This document shows, piece after piece, positions 47,794-59,052 of a stretch of 64,000 nucleotides of DNA (within the stretch, counting starts at the first letter, position 1; each line of letters opens with the position of its first letter). The DNA comes from Alisma plantago-aquatica. Taxonomy: Eukaryota; Streptophyta; Magnoliopsida; Alismatales; Alismataceae. The stretch lies in NCBI GenBank assembly GCA_963693085.1, contig OY856410.1, forward strand, positions 1,397,623,363 to 1,397,687,362. The letters run 5' to 3'. The notes beneath the pieces were generated by a model, which saw only the letters and a list, made by a program, of their open reading frames with translations, had not been told where the DNA came from and made no database searches. The translations under genes were made by a program, and so were the position numbers.

Positions 47794-50214
47794 TAAGGAT
47801 TGGAACCTGAGAGGGGGTCCACTCCCTACTTAATTTCAAGAGTAAATCCATCTAATCCAAACACATTGACAAGTTTTTATTTCTCAAATAGTGGTATACA
47901 AAAGTAACCAAAGTATAGTAGTGGAAAAATATTACATGGTTATATTCAATTTATCAAGGTTACATAACAATTAAGGGCTTACATGAAAGAAAAAACTTCA
48001 GGATCTAAGTAGAGGGATAACAAACTATCTGAAGTCTATCTCCTAAGAGTCAACTCCATCATGCCAGGTCCATGTCATCATGTCCAGTCCTCCATGTTTT
48101 TAACCTAGGGGTTGGAATCATACCCCACAAGAGAAGACAAAATGGAGTTATCAACATTAAAGAGATATGAGAATCTGAATAGGGATTGAGCAGCACTAGG
48201 AAAAAGGACATCAAATATATCAAGGCTTCCCATATAAGAGAAAAGTATTATCCAAGTGGATATGAAAATAATAAGACTTTCAATAATATGACATTGAACT
48301 ATAACACTAGTCATTAATCAAACTAACAAGATGTGCCACATAAGCACCATCAAATAAATCAGGGTACATAACCCTTCATCCACAATAAACAACCTACATG
48401 AAAAATAACCCAAAAACAAAAGCATTATATTACTTCAGGGCTACTTAATCACAAAGCATGCATAAGATAGAGGCAAGTGAAAGTTCAGTCATAAGAATAG
48501 AATTAATAAGATTTCTAACACATAAATGGACAATAAGACACATACACCACAAAAAGTGGGCAAATTAGAATTCTATCTCTCAATAAGGAACAACTTGGTT
48601 CAAATTTCACAATTAGGGTTTCATCATAAAGCAAAGTATAATTTTCAAGTCAATCAGTATATCCAATGAGAGATGCATGCATCAAACTCACATGCATCAA
48701 CCTCTCATACGAGAGAGAGAGAGAAAAAAAAGTCTATAGGGTATTGTGTCCCAAAGGACCAACAGAAAAATGAATATAGGTGATTGCTCAATATGAATAA
48801 TAAGGAATGCAACATACATCACGAGAGAGATAAATTATGTTTTTTCTCAATATAAATCATAAAGAGATGCAACATACCTCACGTCCAATCTATGTAAGTC
48901 CAAATTCAACCCTAGGTCCAAGCTAGGGTCTTCACAACACCTATTTAACATATTATGTATAATTAGGGTTAGTTTCACATTAAGTGCTCAAACCCTAAAA
49001 ATCATCTTTTTAATTTATTAGGTTATGAAAAGCATATAATATTATATATTATCTTTCCTTGAGTTCATAGCATATTTTATTTTATTTTTTTACTTATAGA
49101 TTATGGAGTTATGAATTTTAGAAAATCTTATCATTTAAGAAAATGCATAGAAATCATATATTTATTATATTGGAATTAGGTGATAAGACAAATATCACTA
49201 GATAGAGAATAAGTCACTTATTTTGTATATTTTCATTTTTTCTGACCTTGTCTTGATTTAATGTGGATCTTACAATTTTTTATCAATGAGAATCCCATAA
49301 AAAGCCACTTGTATAAAATCATCAGTTTTGAAAATGAAAGTGACATGGACCAATGGGGATTGGCCATCTGGCTTGGGCCTCCATCCTGCTTGGTACACAA
49401 CTCAACATAATTAAACCAATAAGAAGATGGAAAAATGATAGAATTGCCCATGGGGTGTGACATGAATAAAGATCCAAACAAGGGCTCAGGTGTAACTAAT
49501 ACAGTCATCTTCCCCTCTTTGCTTTTCATGATATTAAGAACAAAGCTACTACTCTCAACTCCTTAATATTATTGATCAAACCTAGAACCATCAACTCCCT
49601 GACAAATGGAGATGATCTATGTGAATACCCCAGACCCAGTGGTGCCAATGAGCTCATGAGACAACCAAAGAGGAGAACATACACCCAAAGACTCCTCCTC
49701 CCACCTTCCACCATAGATGGGAAAGAGAAGAAGCCTCAAAAGACTTGAGGAGGGTGTCTTGATGAAACAAAAAGGACATAGTGACATCAGGAAAATCAGA
49801 TGAAGATATTGAGGTACAAAATCATGTAAGCAGAAGCCAAAATTCATGAATTTTTTGTGGACGCAAAGGTGAAGGAGTGAAGAGGGGGAAGAAAGGGAAA
49901 ACAAGAAGGCTACCTCACTAGACCAATAATATTGGAAAAATGCTTCCCAGATTCCTACTAACCAAAAGAAGGTAATCTGTGGCGACTCAAAATACCTCCA
50001 CCTCTCCGTCGTAGTTGGAGTACACACCTCCAATAGGTTGGGTGGGGAAAACATGAGATAGGGTGAACAAGGCCAAGTGGGAGTGCAAACTATGTTCCAA
50101 TGGGTTTTCGCAGAGGTTTTGAAGTAAAGCTTAGAGATATGAGGAGATAGAGGAAAGTAGAGGAACATGGAACAAATAGGGGAAGTTTGGACGTCAAGTG
50201 TGGTCAGGGAATGG
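47794..50214. other. Noncoding AT-rich stretch, probably LTR debris
   Basis: Contains a GA microsatellite (about 48712-48724) and no recognisable coding sequence. A 183-codon minus-strand frame (49617-50168) has no recognisable domain or motif and is rich in Phe, Leu, Ser and Pro from C/T-rich DNA. This stretch is the insertion target of the family A element; the 4 bases before its edge are ATGG. Confidence 0.45.
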
Positions 50215-51739
50215 TGACACGAATTTTCCGTGCGTAGAACGCAAGTGTACGCGTCAATGTAATATAGGCCCTTGTGAGGCCCGAGTCGAACTCAGGGACA
50301 CTGAATTATCAGAAACTACTACTAACTACTTGCAATCAGCTAGACCGGTTAACAAGTTGGAAGTTTTTGTGAAATTAAAAGAAAATAAAATAAAACAAAA
50401 CAAAGCAATCGATTGAATGTTTAGTTTAATCAATTCAAAATGAGATCTTTAGGATTGCGGTTTCACCGCGGGTTTTCATTGTATGAAATTCTATATAGTC
50501 ACTCAGATTTATCTCTCTATCCGGGTAGTGGCCTGAAATCGGAATTGCCCACTATCGTGGTACAATTCAGTACCTACGTCTAGGTCGGTTCCACCGTCGT
50601 AGTAACCTATACCCTAAACTAGGTGCATTAGAATCGATCTCTCGGTATCCACCATTAACCTTACACCACCTTGTTCAAGGGATTTGTCAATTAACGTGAA
50701 ATTCGTCTCTTTTCAACCGTTAATCCTTCTTTCAAAGTAATTAAGGGCATTAGATTATTATTATGGTGATCAAGCATAGCAATATAATTGAGAAAACGAA
50801 TTCATACCATGGATTTAAGAGATAAAAGATGAATTATTGTGATAAAATTGTCATACAATGCTTCCCCGGGCTACTCTCGGTCCTAAAGATAAAGGGGATT
50901 AGCCCCGCATGTTCATCTCAAAGTGAAATGTGGTAGAGAAAAAGGGAAACATGGAGAAAAACGTGATTGAGTGGTGAAACCCCTGAACGGAGAAGATCCA
51001 GGTGTTCCTTGGCGTAGAGTGCGCATTCTCCCACCTTTCAGTGGTGGAAAACGTCTTCTTCGGTGTCCGGAACGACTGGGGTGTGCTTCTGGGCTCCGTC
51101 CTTCTCTCCACACCTTCTCGGGACGTGTGCAGTGGATAATGACGTGATAGATTTCTCTTGGCCGTCGTCATTAGGTATAATCACCGAGTTAGGTCGCCAA
51201 AATATCACAGCCGTCGAATTTGGATCGATCTGAAGCAAACTTGTATCTGACGGTGTCGATACCATCGACATGGGTCGATGGTATCGACTTTCTTAGGTGT
51301 CGGTATTATCCTTTTGTGTCGCTGTAGCTCTACCTGTCGATAGTATCGACATATGCGTCGATAGTATCGACTCTCTTCTCGCCAGCAACCTGATGGTATA
51401 TTGATACCATCGACTTCCCTGTCGCTAGTATCGACTTTGCTCTGCTCCTTGCGGCTGGCAACCTGTGGTCGTGTGGATGGTATCGACCATTGTCGATGGT
51501 ATCGACAACAGCAGATATTCATTTTTCCTGAAATGGCAACACAAACCACATAAGTCGGAATAAAACATATTATTGTAATAATTTATGCTCAAAATACAGA
51601 AATAAGGGAAATTTGACATAGAGAAGGATCATAGACCAAAGTAGATGAATTATGCAATATTAACCACCAAAATGACCAATAAATGCATAAAACACAAGTA
51701 AAATATGTCTATAAATGCAACTCAAAATCATCGCATCAA
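50215..51739 (-). repeat. Family A 3' LTR, complete
   Basis: 1525 bp. In element orientation it starts TGATGCGATGATTTTGAG next to the polypurine tract TTCAAGCTTAGGGGAG and ends GTGTCA at 50215. Its left 330 bp match 58166-58497. Overlapping short frames between 50899 and 51619 arise from this LTR and are not genes. Confidence 0.9.
51254..51506. promoter_or_regulatory. Paired GTCGATNNTATCGAC palindrome array in LTR U3
   Basis: Four pairs of a 15-nt palindrome at 51254-51288, 51336-51371, 51401-51435 and 51473-51506. Members of a pair are separated by 4-6 bases, so centres are 19-21 bp apart (about two helix turns), and the pairs themselves recur every 65-82 bp. In element orientation the array lies upstream of a TATA-like GATTATACCTAAT near 51172-51184. 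Confidence 0.8.
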
Positions 51740-53292
51740 ACTCCCCTAAGCTTGAACATTGCTCGCCCTCAAGCAACAAAACCTTAGAATAGAATTGCTA
51801 GGGTCAACTAAAGAACAGATTATCACAACAAACATTACCATATGATCCCCACAGGACATTCACATTTCGGCCCTCACTAACCACAGAATGATAATTACCC
51901 TAAAGGTGACAGTAATCATCCATGAAAGATATCTACCTCAAAACTGATGAACACTATCATATAGGGCAGTTAACATAATAAAATTCTCCAGTTCAGACAC
52001 TGTGCATCTTGTGATCTCCTATTCTATGTTGCTCGCCCTAACTACCATCTACATGGAAGCAGCTCTCCTAATATTCACAAGTGAGGAGAAAATCACGGTG
52101 GCCTACCAATTTGAGCAACGGGTGGTTGGAATGGGTGGCTAATGAAAGAAATGGAAGCATTATACGGTTGCAACATGCATAAAACAAAAATGCCCTAAAT
52201 GATGCATTTGCACATGAAAATGCCCTAATGCCTATAATTGGGTGGAATGATGCATGCACTACATCCCTTCTCAAGATGAGATGGAATATCTAACTGAGAT
52301 ACATCATGCACTTACTCATCTTAAAATGCAGGTGAGCCTATGTTCCTTTCTCCCTCTTATTCTACTTGCTTCTCTATACTTTCTCTTTTTGTTCTATATA
52401 TTTTTTTATATTTTTCAGCCCTTATATCCACCAATGACAATGAATAATTTGTTGGGCTCAATTTTTCTACATAGCTCAAATATTTGAAGCATTTATGAAG
52501 GTAGGGAACAGATTAATCACCCTTAGATAAGAAATAAGATACATGATGTATTGTATGCTTAAAAGAATTATGAATGCAGCTAAATGACATGCACCTAAGG
52601 AAAATGTGCATGTATAACTACTTTTTTTTTATTTTCATGCAAGACTTGTGAGAATACTTTGGAATGTAAGACCTATCTACATGAGATGCAATCAAAAAGG
52701 TTAAAACTGTAATGTACTTCCAATTCTTATGATGGATTGTGAAAAACAATGAGGTGGAAAGATCACAAGACTAATTGATTGAACCTTTGAAAAGTATTAT
52801 GTGTCCCTCCTTACTAACATGTGTAGTAGTTAAGAGGTTTCTATCTCTTACTTCAAATTAGAGTCTCATTATCATTTGGTCAGTTTAGGCTCACACAACC
52901 AATTCCGTCCACTTTTCATGAATCATTAGGAATGTACAGTTGTGATTTTTCTGTTTTAGAGTTGACAAAACCAATCATTTTCTTAAGTTATGTGCTCAAA
53001 GTTGAACAACACAAGCTTGTGAACACTCAAAATTTTTTTAATTTTCCCTTAATTCCCATGTACAAGCAATTGAGATGACACAAGACTTAAGACATCCACA
53101 ATTACACTAGATAGAGTGTGGATCCTACAAACAAACTAAGATTGCAAAAACTAAATGACAAGAAACAAAACAATAAAAAACTAAAAAGTAAGAAAACTAA
53201 AGGATAGAGCTGTTCCAACACCCCCCTAAGCTTGAATCCGACTATGGCCTCATAGTCAAAAACAATCTTAAAGGTTGGAATAGAGATACCGA
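51740..53292 (-). other. Family A 3' untranslated region
   Basis: Noncoding, between the ORF1-like gene and the polypurine tract. Colinear with the complement of 1-1362. No gene supported, despite short frames at 52068, 52254 and 53102. Confidence 0.75.
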
Positions 53293-54888
53293 TTACTCTT
53301 CTGGCGGAGGCGGGTACTGTGAGGCCGTGGGGTCCCAAGATCGGTACTGCCCCTGAAAGCACGGATCATACTGGGGCATGGGTGGAGGTTGTGGATACCC
53401 CCCAAAGTAGTTATGGCTCCAGTAATGATCATAGAAGGGTTGTTGCTGCATCTCCATCCTATGCAACTTGTCGTGAATCTGTTGTTGGTTGTCGAAGAGG
53501 AGGTGCTCATTTTCAAACATAGCCCTTCGATTGTCAAGCAGCCGGTTTGTTGTATCATGAATACCGACGTATGTCGCTGTATGATGTTGTTGCGTCTGTT
53601 GTATATCCTGCAGCATGGCATACATACCTTGCATTGAGTAGACATCCTCACTTTGCTGCAAGGGCGGTGGTGGTGACGGAGGCTGGTAAGATGAAGATGC
53701 ACCCGGATGCATGCGAGGACGCTTCCTAGGTGCCACTCGTGCACAAAGAGGAGTGAATGCCTCCTCTTCCTCTTCAGCCTCATCACTGTCATTGTCATTT
53801 TCGTCATTGCCGCCGTCCTCATCTGAATCAGCAATGGCTATGATTGGCCATCGATAATGCTGAGCACCCTCAATATGGAAGATGGGGTCTGGAAGTGAAC
53901 ACTCTTGATATGCTTGGTTGACATGACAGTGTGCATACGCCAGTCCACCACACAGCAGAATGAGGTTGGAGCGGTGAAGATGCTACAAATTGACCTTGCT
54001 TCTGTTGGAGAGACGAGTCAACTGGGAGACATTCAGCCCAAGATAGTGGGGCAGTGGTGTAATGAGCCCTCCAAAATGAATTGGAGCTTTCTGTGTACTC
54101 CTCTTGACCGCCAACACGTGCTGCAAGAAGAATGCTCCCCAATTGCACTCTTGCCTCTTCAGTAGTTTATGCAAGAAAAACAGGTCTGTCTCTTGAAACT
54201 TGCTAAGAGACAGATCACCCCTAGCAAACAGAGTGGATCAAAGCATGAGGTGAAGAATCCGCACGAACGGGTGCTCGAAATCCGCTACCACCGCATTGTG
54301 GTAGCTCACAGATTTGCCCAGTGGCACAGTTACGAGCTCGGCGAAGATAGCGTCGTAATCCGTCCGATTGTCTGGCCTCTGGTAGTCAGTTCGCCCATGG
54401 TTCCAGTTGTAGATTTCATTGAACTGCCAGAGGGTGAAATTGTAATCATTATTGTACATCCGGAAAGAAACACGGCCCTTGATCCATTCACGATCCGTGG
54501 CAATTACGTCATTTGGCATGACGCATATGTCCAGCGACGCCATGAATTCCGCCACCAGTTCCTTGTATGTCGGCCAGTCACCTAAGAAAGGTTGGCCATC
54601 AGCATGGTATTCCATCTCATCGAGCGTCCTTCTCGTGTGTCTCGCTTGCCCCTTGAGCACATAAGCCAGATTAGCCTCGAACCCCAGGTTACGGATCATG
54701 TCGCGGTCGACGTAACGGGTTGGCTCAATCTTCCTTTTCATGATCTCCTCATAAATCTTCCGGACCTCCGTAGAAGGATGAATGATCCGCGGACGCAGAA
54801 TAGACGCGATCGGTGGAGGAACGAACTCCGAGATCTCCATTGGATTTGCCCGGGAAGAGGACGCGCCAGCAACATGCACCATTGTCAT
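53293..54888 (-). pseudogene. Athila ORF1-like / plant transposon protein in env position
   Basis: A single minus-strand frame of about 532 codons from ATG 54888 to the stop at 53293, broken by only two nonsense codons: TGA at 54240-54238 and TAG at 53985-53983. Residues about 20-220 contain IYEEIMKRKIEPTRYVD, LVAEFMAS, REWIKGRVSFRMY and FTLWQFNEIYNW. This is the pattern of the Athila ORF1 / putative plant transposon protein family (domain call from memory of the family). The C-terminal third is acidic (DSDEDGGNDENDNDSDEAEE) and then Pro/Gln-rich with a KRPR basic motif. The biochemical role is unknown. It lies after the pol position and has its own upstream TATA box and motif array, so it may be expressed separately. 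Confidence 0.75.
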
Positions 54889-55068
54889 AGAAGAAGAATA
54901 AGAAACAGAAGAAGGAGCTCGGTGCAGGTCGGAGAAGGAAATCTCCGCTTGGTGAAGAACGTGCTCCTATAGTGCCCGTCACTGGGCTCAGATTGCTCTG
55001 GAAGACGCACGACACAAGTAGAGGAAGAACTCACTGAAGGTGTGACGTCATATGATGACAAACCCTCC

Positions 55069-55076
55069 CTTATATA
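55069..55076 (-). promoter_or_regulatory. Internal TATA box upstream of the ORF1-like gene
   Basis: Complement reads TATATAAG, followed by GGAGGG. It is about 180 bp upstream of the ATG at 54888 and immediately downstream (element orientation) of the palindrome array. Position and context suggest a promoter inside the element; no transcript evidence. Confidence 0.55.
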
Positions 55077-55101
55077 ATTGACGTCGGTGCTGTTGTGTGA
55101 C

Positions 55102-55611
55102 CGTCAATACCATCGACGTGGGTCGATGGTATCGACTCGCCTAGCACAATCTGTACTGCCACTGGTATCGACGGTCGTCGATGGCTGGATGTGGGGGCCC
55201 GGATCGATGACGTGTCGATACTATCGACAGGTGTCGATGGTATCGACCCGTCCCACGGATCGACTCTCTCGATGCAGCGATCATCGTTGATTTCTTCTCG
55301 TGGATCAGTGACGTGTCGCATTGATACTATCGACGCGAGTCGATATCATCGACTTCTGGTTAGGGCAACACCCTCGCGAGGCACGGCCGCCGCTTTCTTC
55401 CTATAACTGGGTCGATACTATCGACAGGCCCGTTGATGGTATCGACTTCACTAAGACAATTTCTTATGAATATCTCCAGAGATCTCACAAGTATCGACAC
55501 CCATGTCGATACCATCGACGAGGCCGTCGATGGTATCGACGCAGAGCAATTTCTGCAGTCACCAACTTGTACCCAACTCGATACCATCGACACAAGGGTC
55601 GATGGTATCGA
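55102..55611. promoter_or_regulatory. Paired GTCGATNNTATCGAC palindrome array inside the element
   Basis: Same motif as in the LTR, and better preserved. Pairs lie at about 55102-55137, 55214-55247, 55320-55353, 55411-55445, 55509-55541 and 55577-55611, plus single copies near 55165 and 55491. It fills the space between the end of gag-protease and the internal TATA box. Overlapping frames in both directions here (55070-55721) are shadows of the repeated motif. Confidence 0.8.
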
Positions 55612-55739
55612 CTCTGCCTCAGTCCTGCACATTGCAGAAACGATCACGGTACCTTTTTTACACTAAAAACAAAGTCATATCAAACCAAAGTACGAATGTG
55701 AAAGAAACTAAACTAAACTAAACTACCGATGGTTGGGTT

Positions 55740-55760
55740 GCCTCCCAACAAGCGCCCTTA
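55740..55760 (-). other. Athila/Tat post-pol signature
   Basis: On the minus strand: GCGCTTGTTGGGAGGCAACC, then CA, 35-55 bases after the gag-protease stop. In Athila/Tat elements this conserved string follows the end of pol, so its position directly after protease marks a clean loss of RT, RNase H and integrase. Confidence 0.7.
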
Positions 55761-55794
55761 TTTAATGTCTTAGGCTAGATGACACCAAGCTTTA

Positions 55795-57969
55795 TCAACT
55801 TGGAGCTTTGGAGAGTGTGCCCAGGGGATCACTCTGTAGTTTGAACTCAACTCGATCCTGGCCAATCCTCAATGTCAAAGTACCTCTCCCAATGGCAGTG
55901 ACAACATCGGTCGTCGCTTGAAACGGCCTTCCTAAGAGCATTTCGCAACCTTTAAGCTGTGGCATGTCCATGACGATGAAATCTACCGGAAAGATAAACC
56001 TATCTACTTTGACAAGCACATCCTCGCACACTCCATATGGATTCACAATGGACCCATCCGCCAATTCAATAGTTGTCGTTGATTTCCTTACTTCCTTCAA
56101 CCCAAGCTTTTGAAATGTAGACAGTGGCATAAGATTAATGCTGGCGCCTGAATCACACTGTGCTTGTGGAAAATGTTGATCGCCTATAGAACATGGAATA
56201 TAGAAGCCTCCTGGGTCTTTCCTCTTCTGTGGTAAACTCCCATGAATAATTGAGCTCGCCATCTCATTCACCTGGCAAATGTCTGCGTCTTTGATCCGCC
56301 TTTTCTTGGTGATGATTTCTTTGATAAACCTCCCATATGCGGGAATCCGCTCTATCATCTCTACTAACGGAATGTTAATATGGAGTTTCCTAAACATCTC
56401 CAAGAATTTCTTGTAATGTCTATGCTCTTTCTTCGGCCTCGAATTATCCGGAACAGACACAACCACTTCATTTAAACGCTTGTGAGGTGGCACATATGGG
56501 CTTTTCGGGGTATCCTCCCCTAAGCTTGCTTCAATGTCACCCTCTTCTGTAGACTTTAGTACATCATTTGCAACAGGTGCAACGTGTGGCAGCTCCTCTC
56601 CCTCAGTGACCATAACTTCACCATGGTGCACGGCCTTCACCTGGTCTTCTTGGCTAGGTGTGGGCGCGACCATGATGGACTCTTGGCAGGTTTTTCTGAA
56701 TGGAACATATCCGCCTGGTAGACCATAATGACTGCGAGGATACGGTATTTTTGGTGTAGCCTCCATATCAAAAATCATTCTACTTTTATCCTGGACTTCC
56801 ACCACTGGGGTTTCTGCCTCAGTAAGTACAGAAATGTACTTAACTTGATGATGGGCTTGAACAACCTCTGCATTCCCAGCTTGTCTTTGTGGATTTGTAT
56901 GCTTCATGGCCGCCACTTCATTGGAAATTTGGGTCATAGTCGTCTCTAGTGCCCTCATTTGTGCTCCATGACTTTGCAATGTCTGCCCAAATTTATTCAA
57001 AATCTCGCCCTGAGACTGTAACTGCTTGGCGAATGTACTCATCATCTCTTGATTTTGTTTCACCACCTGGCTAAGCAATTCATTGTTCTTTTCCTCTAGG
57101 CTAGGCTGCAGCTTCTGAAAATTTTGTTCCTTCCTCCAATCATAATTGTTATTTCTATATCCCTGTTGATGCATATACTTTGCATGTGCTTCATCATCAG
57201 ACCCATTGTCCTCTTTCTCTAGGAGATTATTGGCTATAAGATCCAACTTTTCATTAAGCGCTTTGATGGCCCTTGCTTCATGTGTAATGCCAACCTGCTC
57301 GGGTGCATCTCTTTCACCCCAAGACTGCTTTTTGGATATGTTCCTTAGAATCTCCCAACACCTTGTGCCTTTGTTGTTAAAAAAGAAACCAGAACCTGCT
57401 GAGTCCAAATTGCTCCTATCATGTTCATTTAGGGCGAAGTAGAAAATTTTAGCTTGCTTCTCCTTGTCTAAATCGTGATGTGGACACTTCCTCAGCATGA
57501 TCTGGAAGCGCTCCCAAGTTTTAGAGTATGTTTCACCGGCTCGCTGGCTGAAGTTGTGTATCTTCCTCACTAGATCATTTGTCTTTTCAGGCGAGAAGAA
57601 CCTCTCAAAGAACACCTCAACCATGTGATCCCAAGATTCAATGTACTCATCATCCAGATTGTGCAGCCATTCCCAAGCATTGCCCGCTAAAGAACTGGGA
57701 AAAAGTTTCAGGTAGAGTGTCTCTTGCGGGAACCTGTCAATCTTTATCATATCACAATTTTCCACGAACGTACTGATGTGGGTCACCGGATCCTCATTTT
57801 TAAGTCCATGGAAAGCCTGCGATTTGACCAACTGAATAAGCCCTGGATCAATCTTGTAACTGGGTATGTTGATAGCTTGTTTCTTGATTGGCCCCTTCTA
57901 TGCAGAAGAAGAAGAAGCCTTAATCCTTTCCCAGATCGTCTACTCCTCATTTTCCACTCTGTCACCCAT
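55795..57969 (-). pseudogene. gag-pro: Family A gag-protease polyprotein
   Basis: Frame of 724 codons from ATG 57969 (MGDRVENEE) to the stop at 55795. Two TAG codons occur near the start (codon 10, 57942-57940; codon 24, 57900-57898); from codon 25 on it is fully open. The gag domain covers about residues 35-210: KIDPGLIQLVKSQAFHGL, DPVTHISTFVENCD, LKLFPSSLAGNAWEWLHNL, WERFQIMLRKCPHHDLDKE. A coiled-coil-like Gln-rich stretch follows. No CCHC zinc knuckle is visible. The aspartic protease has an intact DSGAS at residues 606-610 (56154-56140) and LLGRPF in the flap/second-half region. The long open frame after two early stops suggests recent loss of coding or initiation downstream. Confidence 0.88.
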
Positions 57970-58141
57970 TATTACTTTACTAGTACCTGAAATTTCAAAT
58001 GGTAGTGTATGAACTAGTACTAATAATTAAAACAATGAATAAGATTTGCAATTTAGTTCAAAAGATGAGAAAAAAAATTACAGGAATTAAAAGTGGCCTA
58101 GTGTGGCCGCTCGCACACTCGTAGTGCTAAAATTCACAGTT

Positions 58142-58159
58142 TCCCCAGAAACGGCACCA
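58142..58159 (-). promoter_or_regulatory. Family A primer binding site
   Basis: Complement reads TGGTGCCGTTTCTGGGGA, the primer-site form typical of Athila/Tat-type gypsy elements, six bases from the LTR end at 58166. Confidence 0.85.
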
Positions 58160-58165
58160 AAAACT

Positions 58166-58497
58166 TGACACAAATTTTCCGTGCGTAGAACGCAAGTGTA
58201 CACGTCAATGTAATATAGGCCCTTGTGAGGCCCGAGTCAAACTCAGGGACACTGAATTATCGGAAACTACTACTAACTACTCGCAATCATCTAGACCGGT
58301 TAACAAGTTGGAAGTTGTTGTGAAATTAAAAGAAAATAAAATAAAATAAAATAAAGTAATCGATTAAATGTTTAGTTTAATCAATTCAAAATGAGATCTT
58401 TAGGATTGCGGTTTCACCGCGGGTTTTCATTGTATGAAATTCTATATAGTCACTCAGATTTATCTCTCTATCCGGGTAGTGGCCTGAAATCAGAATT
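58166..58497 (-). repeat. Family A 5' LTR, part interrupted by CACTA
   Basis: 332 bp, nearly identical to 50215-50545 of the 3' LTR. Similarity stops exactly where the CACTA terminal repeat begins; the rest of the LTR should resume beyond the right edge of the window. Confidence 0.92.
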
Positions 58498-58525
58498 CAC
58501 TACTACAGAAATGGCTTATAAAGTC
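58498..58525 (+). repeat. CACTA left terminal inverted repeat
   Basis: CACTACTACAGAAATGGCTT at the insertion point. The length of the repeat cannot be set without the right end. Confidence 0.8.
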
Positions 58526-58534
58526 ACTTTTCAA

Positions 58535-58950
58535 GGTGTCGGTTGTATACATAAATCAACACCTAAACTCTACAGTGTCGGTTGATAACATAAACCGACA
58601 TCCAATCTATGAAGGGCGACCAGACACGGGTACCGCTTTTATTAAGTGTCAGTTACTTATTAAAAAACCGACACCTAAAAGTAACCGCCAAAAATAAAAT
58701 TTCCAGCGAAAAAAATTGCCTCCAAAAATTGACATACAGCGTCAGTTTTTAATGGAGGAACCAAAAACTAAAGCTTTTCTGTGAGATAGAAATTTGTACA
58801 ATTTTAGTCGTCAGTTTTGTGACAATAACCGACGCTGTTGTGTTTTCGCGCTATTAACCGCGAAAATTTTCACCTCCCTTTAGTTTCGGTGTTTTGTTGT
58901 AAACTGACAATAAAAACATTCAGTGTCGGTTTTTAAAAAACCGACACCTA
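58535..58950. repeat. CACTA subterminal repeats
   Basis: Repeated GTGTCGGTT and its complement AACCGACAC, with variants, near 58538, 58574, 58594, 58646, 58666, 58739, 58809, 58830, 58883, 58922 and 58939. Some form short hairpins, for example GTGTCGGTTTTTAAAAAACC at 58922-58941. Subterminal motifs like these bind the element-encoded TNP1-type protein in En/Spm (established for that system; inferred here). Confidence 0.75.
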
Positions 58951-59052
58951 ATGTTAACTTAAATCGCGCAAAAGAGCCTGACTCTTCCCCTTTCTCTGCT
59001 TCATTCATTCTCGTGCTCAGGGTTTGGTCCTCTGACAATTTCTCTTCCGCCT

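Larger units (their letters stand above)
50215..58497 (-). mobile_element. Minus-strand family A Athila-like retrotransposon, non-autonomous
   Basis: In element orientation: 5' LTR (58166 rightwards, cut by the CACTA element at 58498), primer site, gag-protease (57969-55795), the GGGAGGCAACCCA signature that follows pol in Athila/Tat elements, a motif array and TATA box, an Athila ORF1-like gene (54888-53293), a long 3' UTR, polypurine tract (51740-51755) and 3' LTR (51739-50215). Reverse transcriptase, RNase H and integrase are absent, with no debris of them, so mobility would depend on a helper. Confidence 0.88.

Noticed and set aside
49617..50168. 183-codon minus-strand frame as a host gene
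   Set aside because: No domain, motif or conserved block; composition follows C/T-rich DNA; surrounded by repeat debris.
53268..53834. 188-codon minus-strand frame overlapping the ORF1-like gene
   Set aside because: It is out of frame with the long ORF1-like frame, which continues in register from 54888 through 53736 to 53293.
51254..55611. Regularly spaced palindromes that resemble a CRISPR array
   Set aside because: The palindromes are 15 nt, the gaps are 4-6 nt inside pairs and tens of nt between them, copies are degenerate, and they sit in a plant retrotransposon U3. There are no equal-length unique spacers.
55070..55721. Several overlapping frames on both strands with repeated VSTR/IDTIDG words
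   Set aside because: The words come from translating the repeated GTCGATNNTATCGAC motif in different frames.
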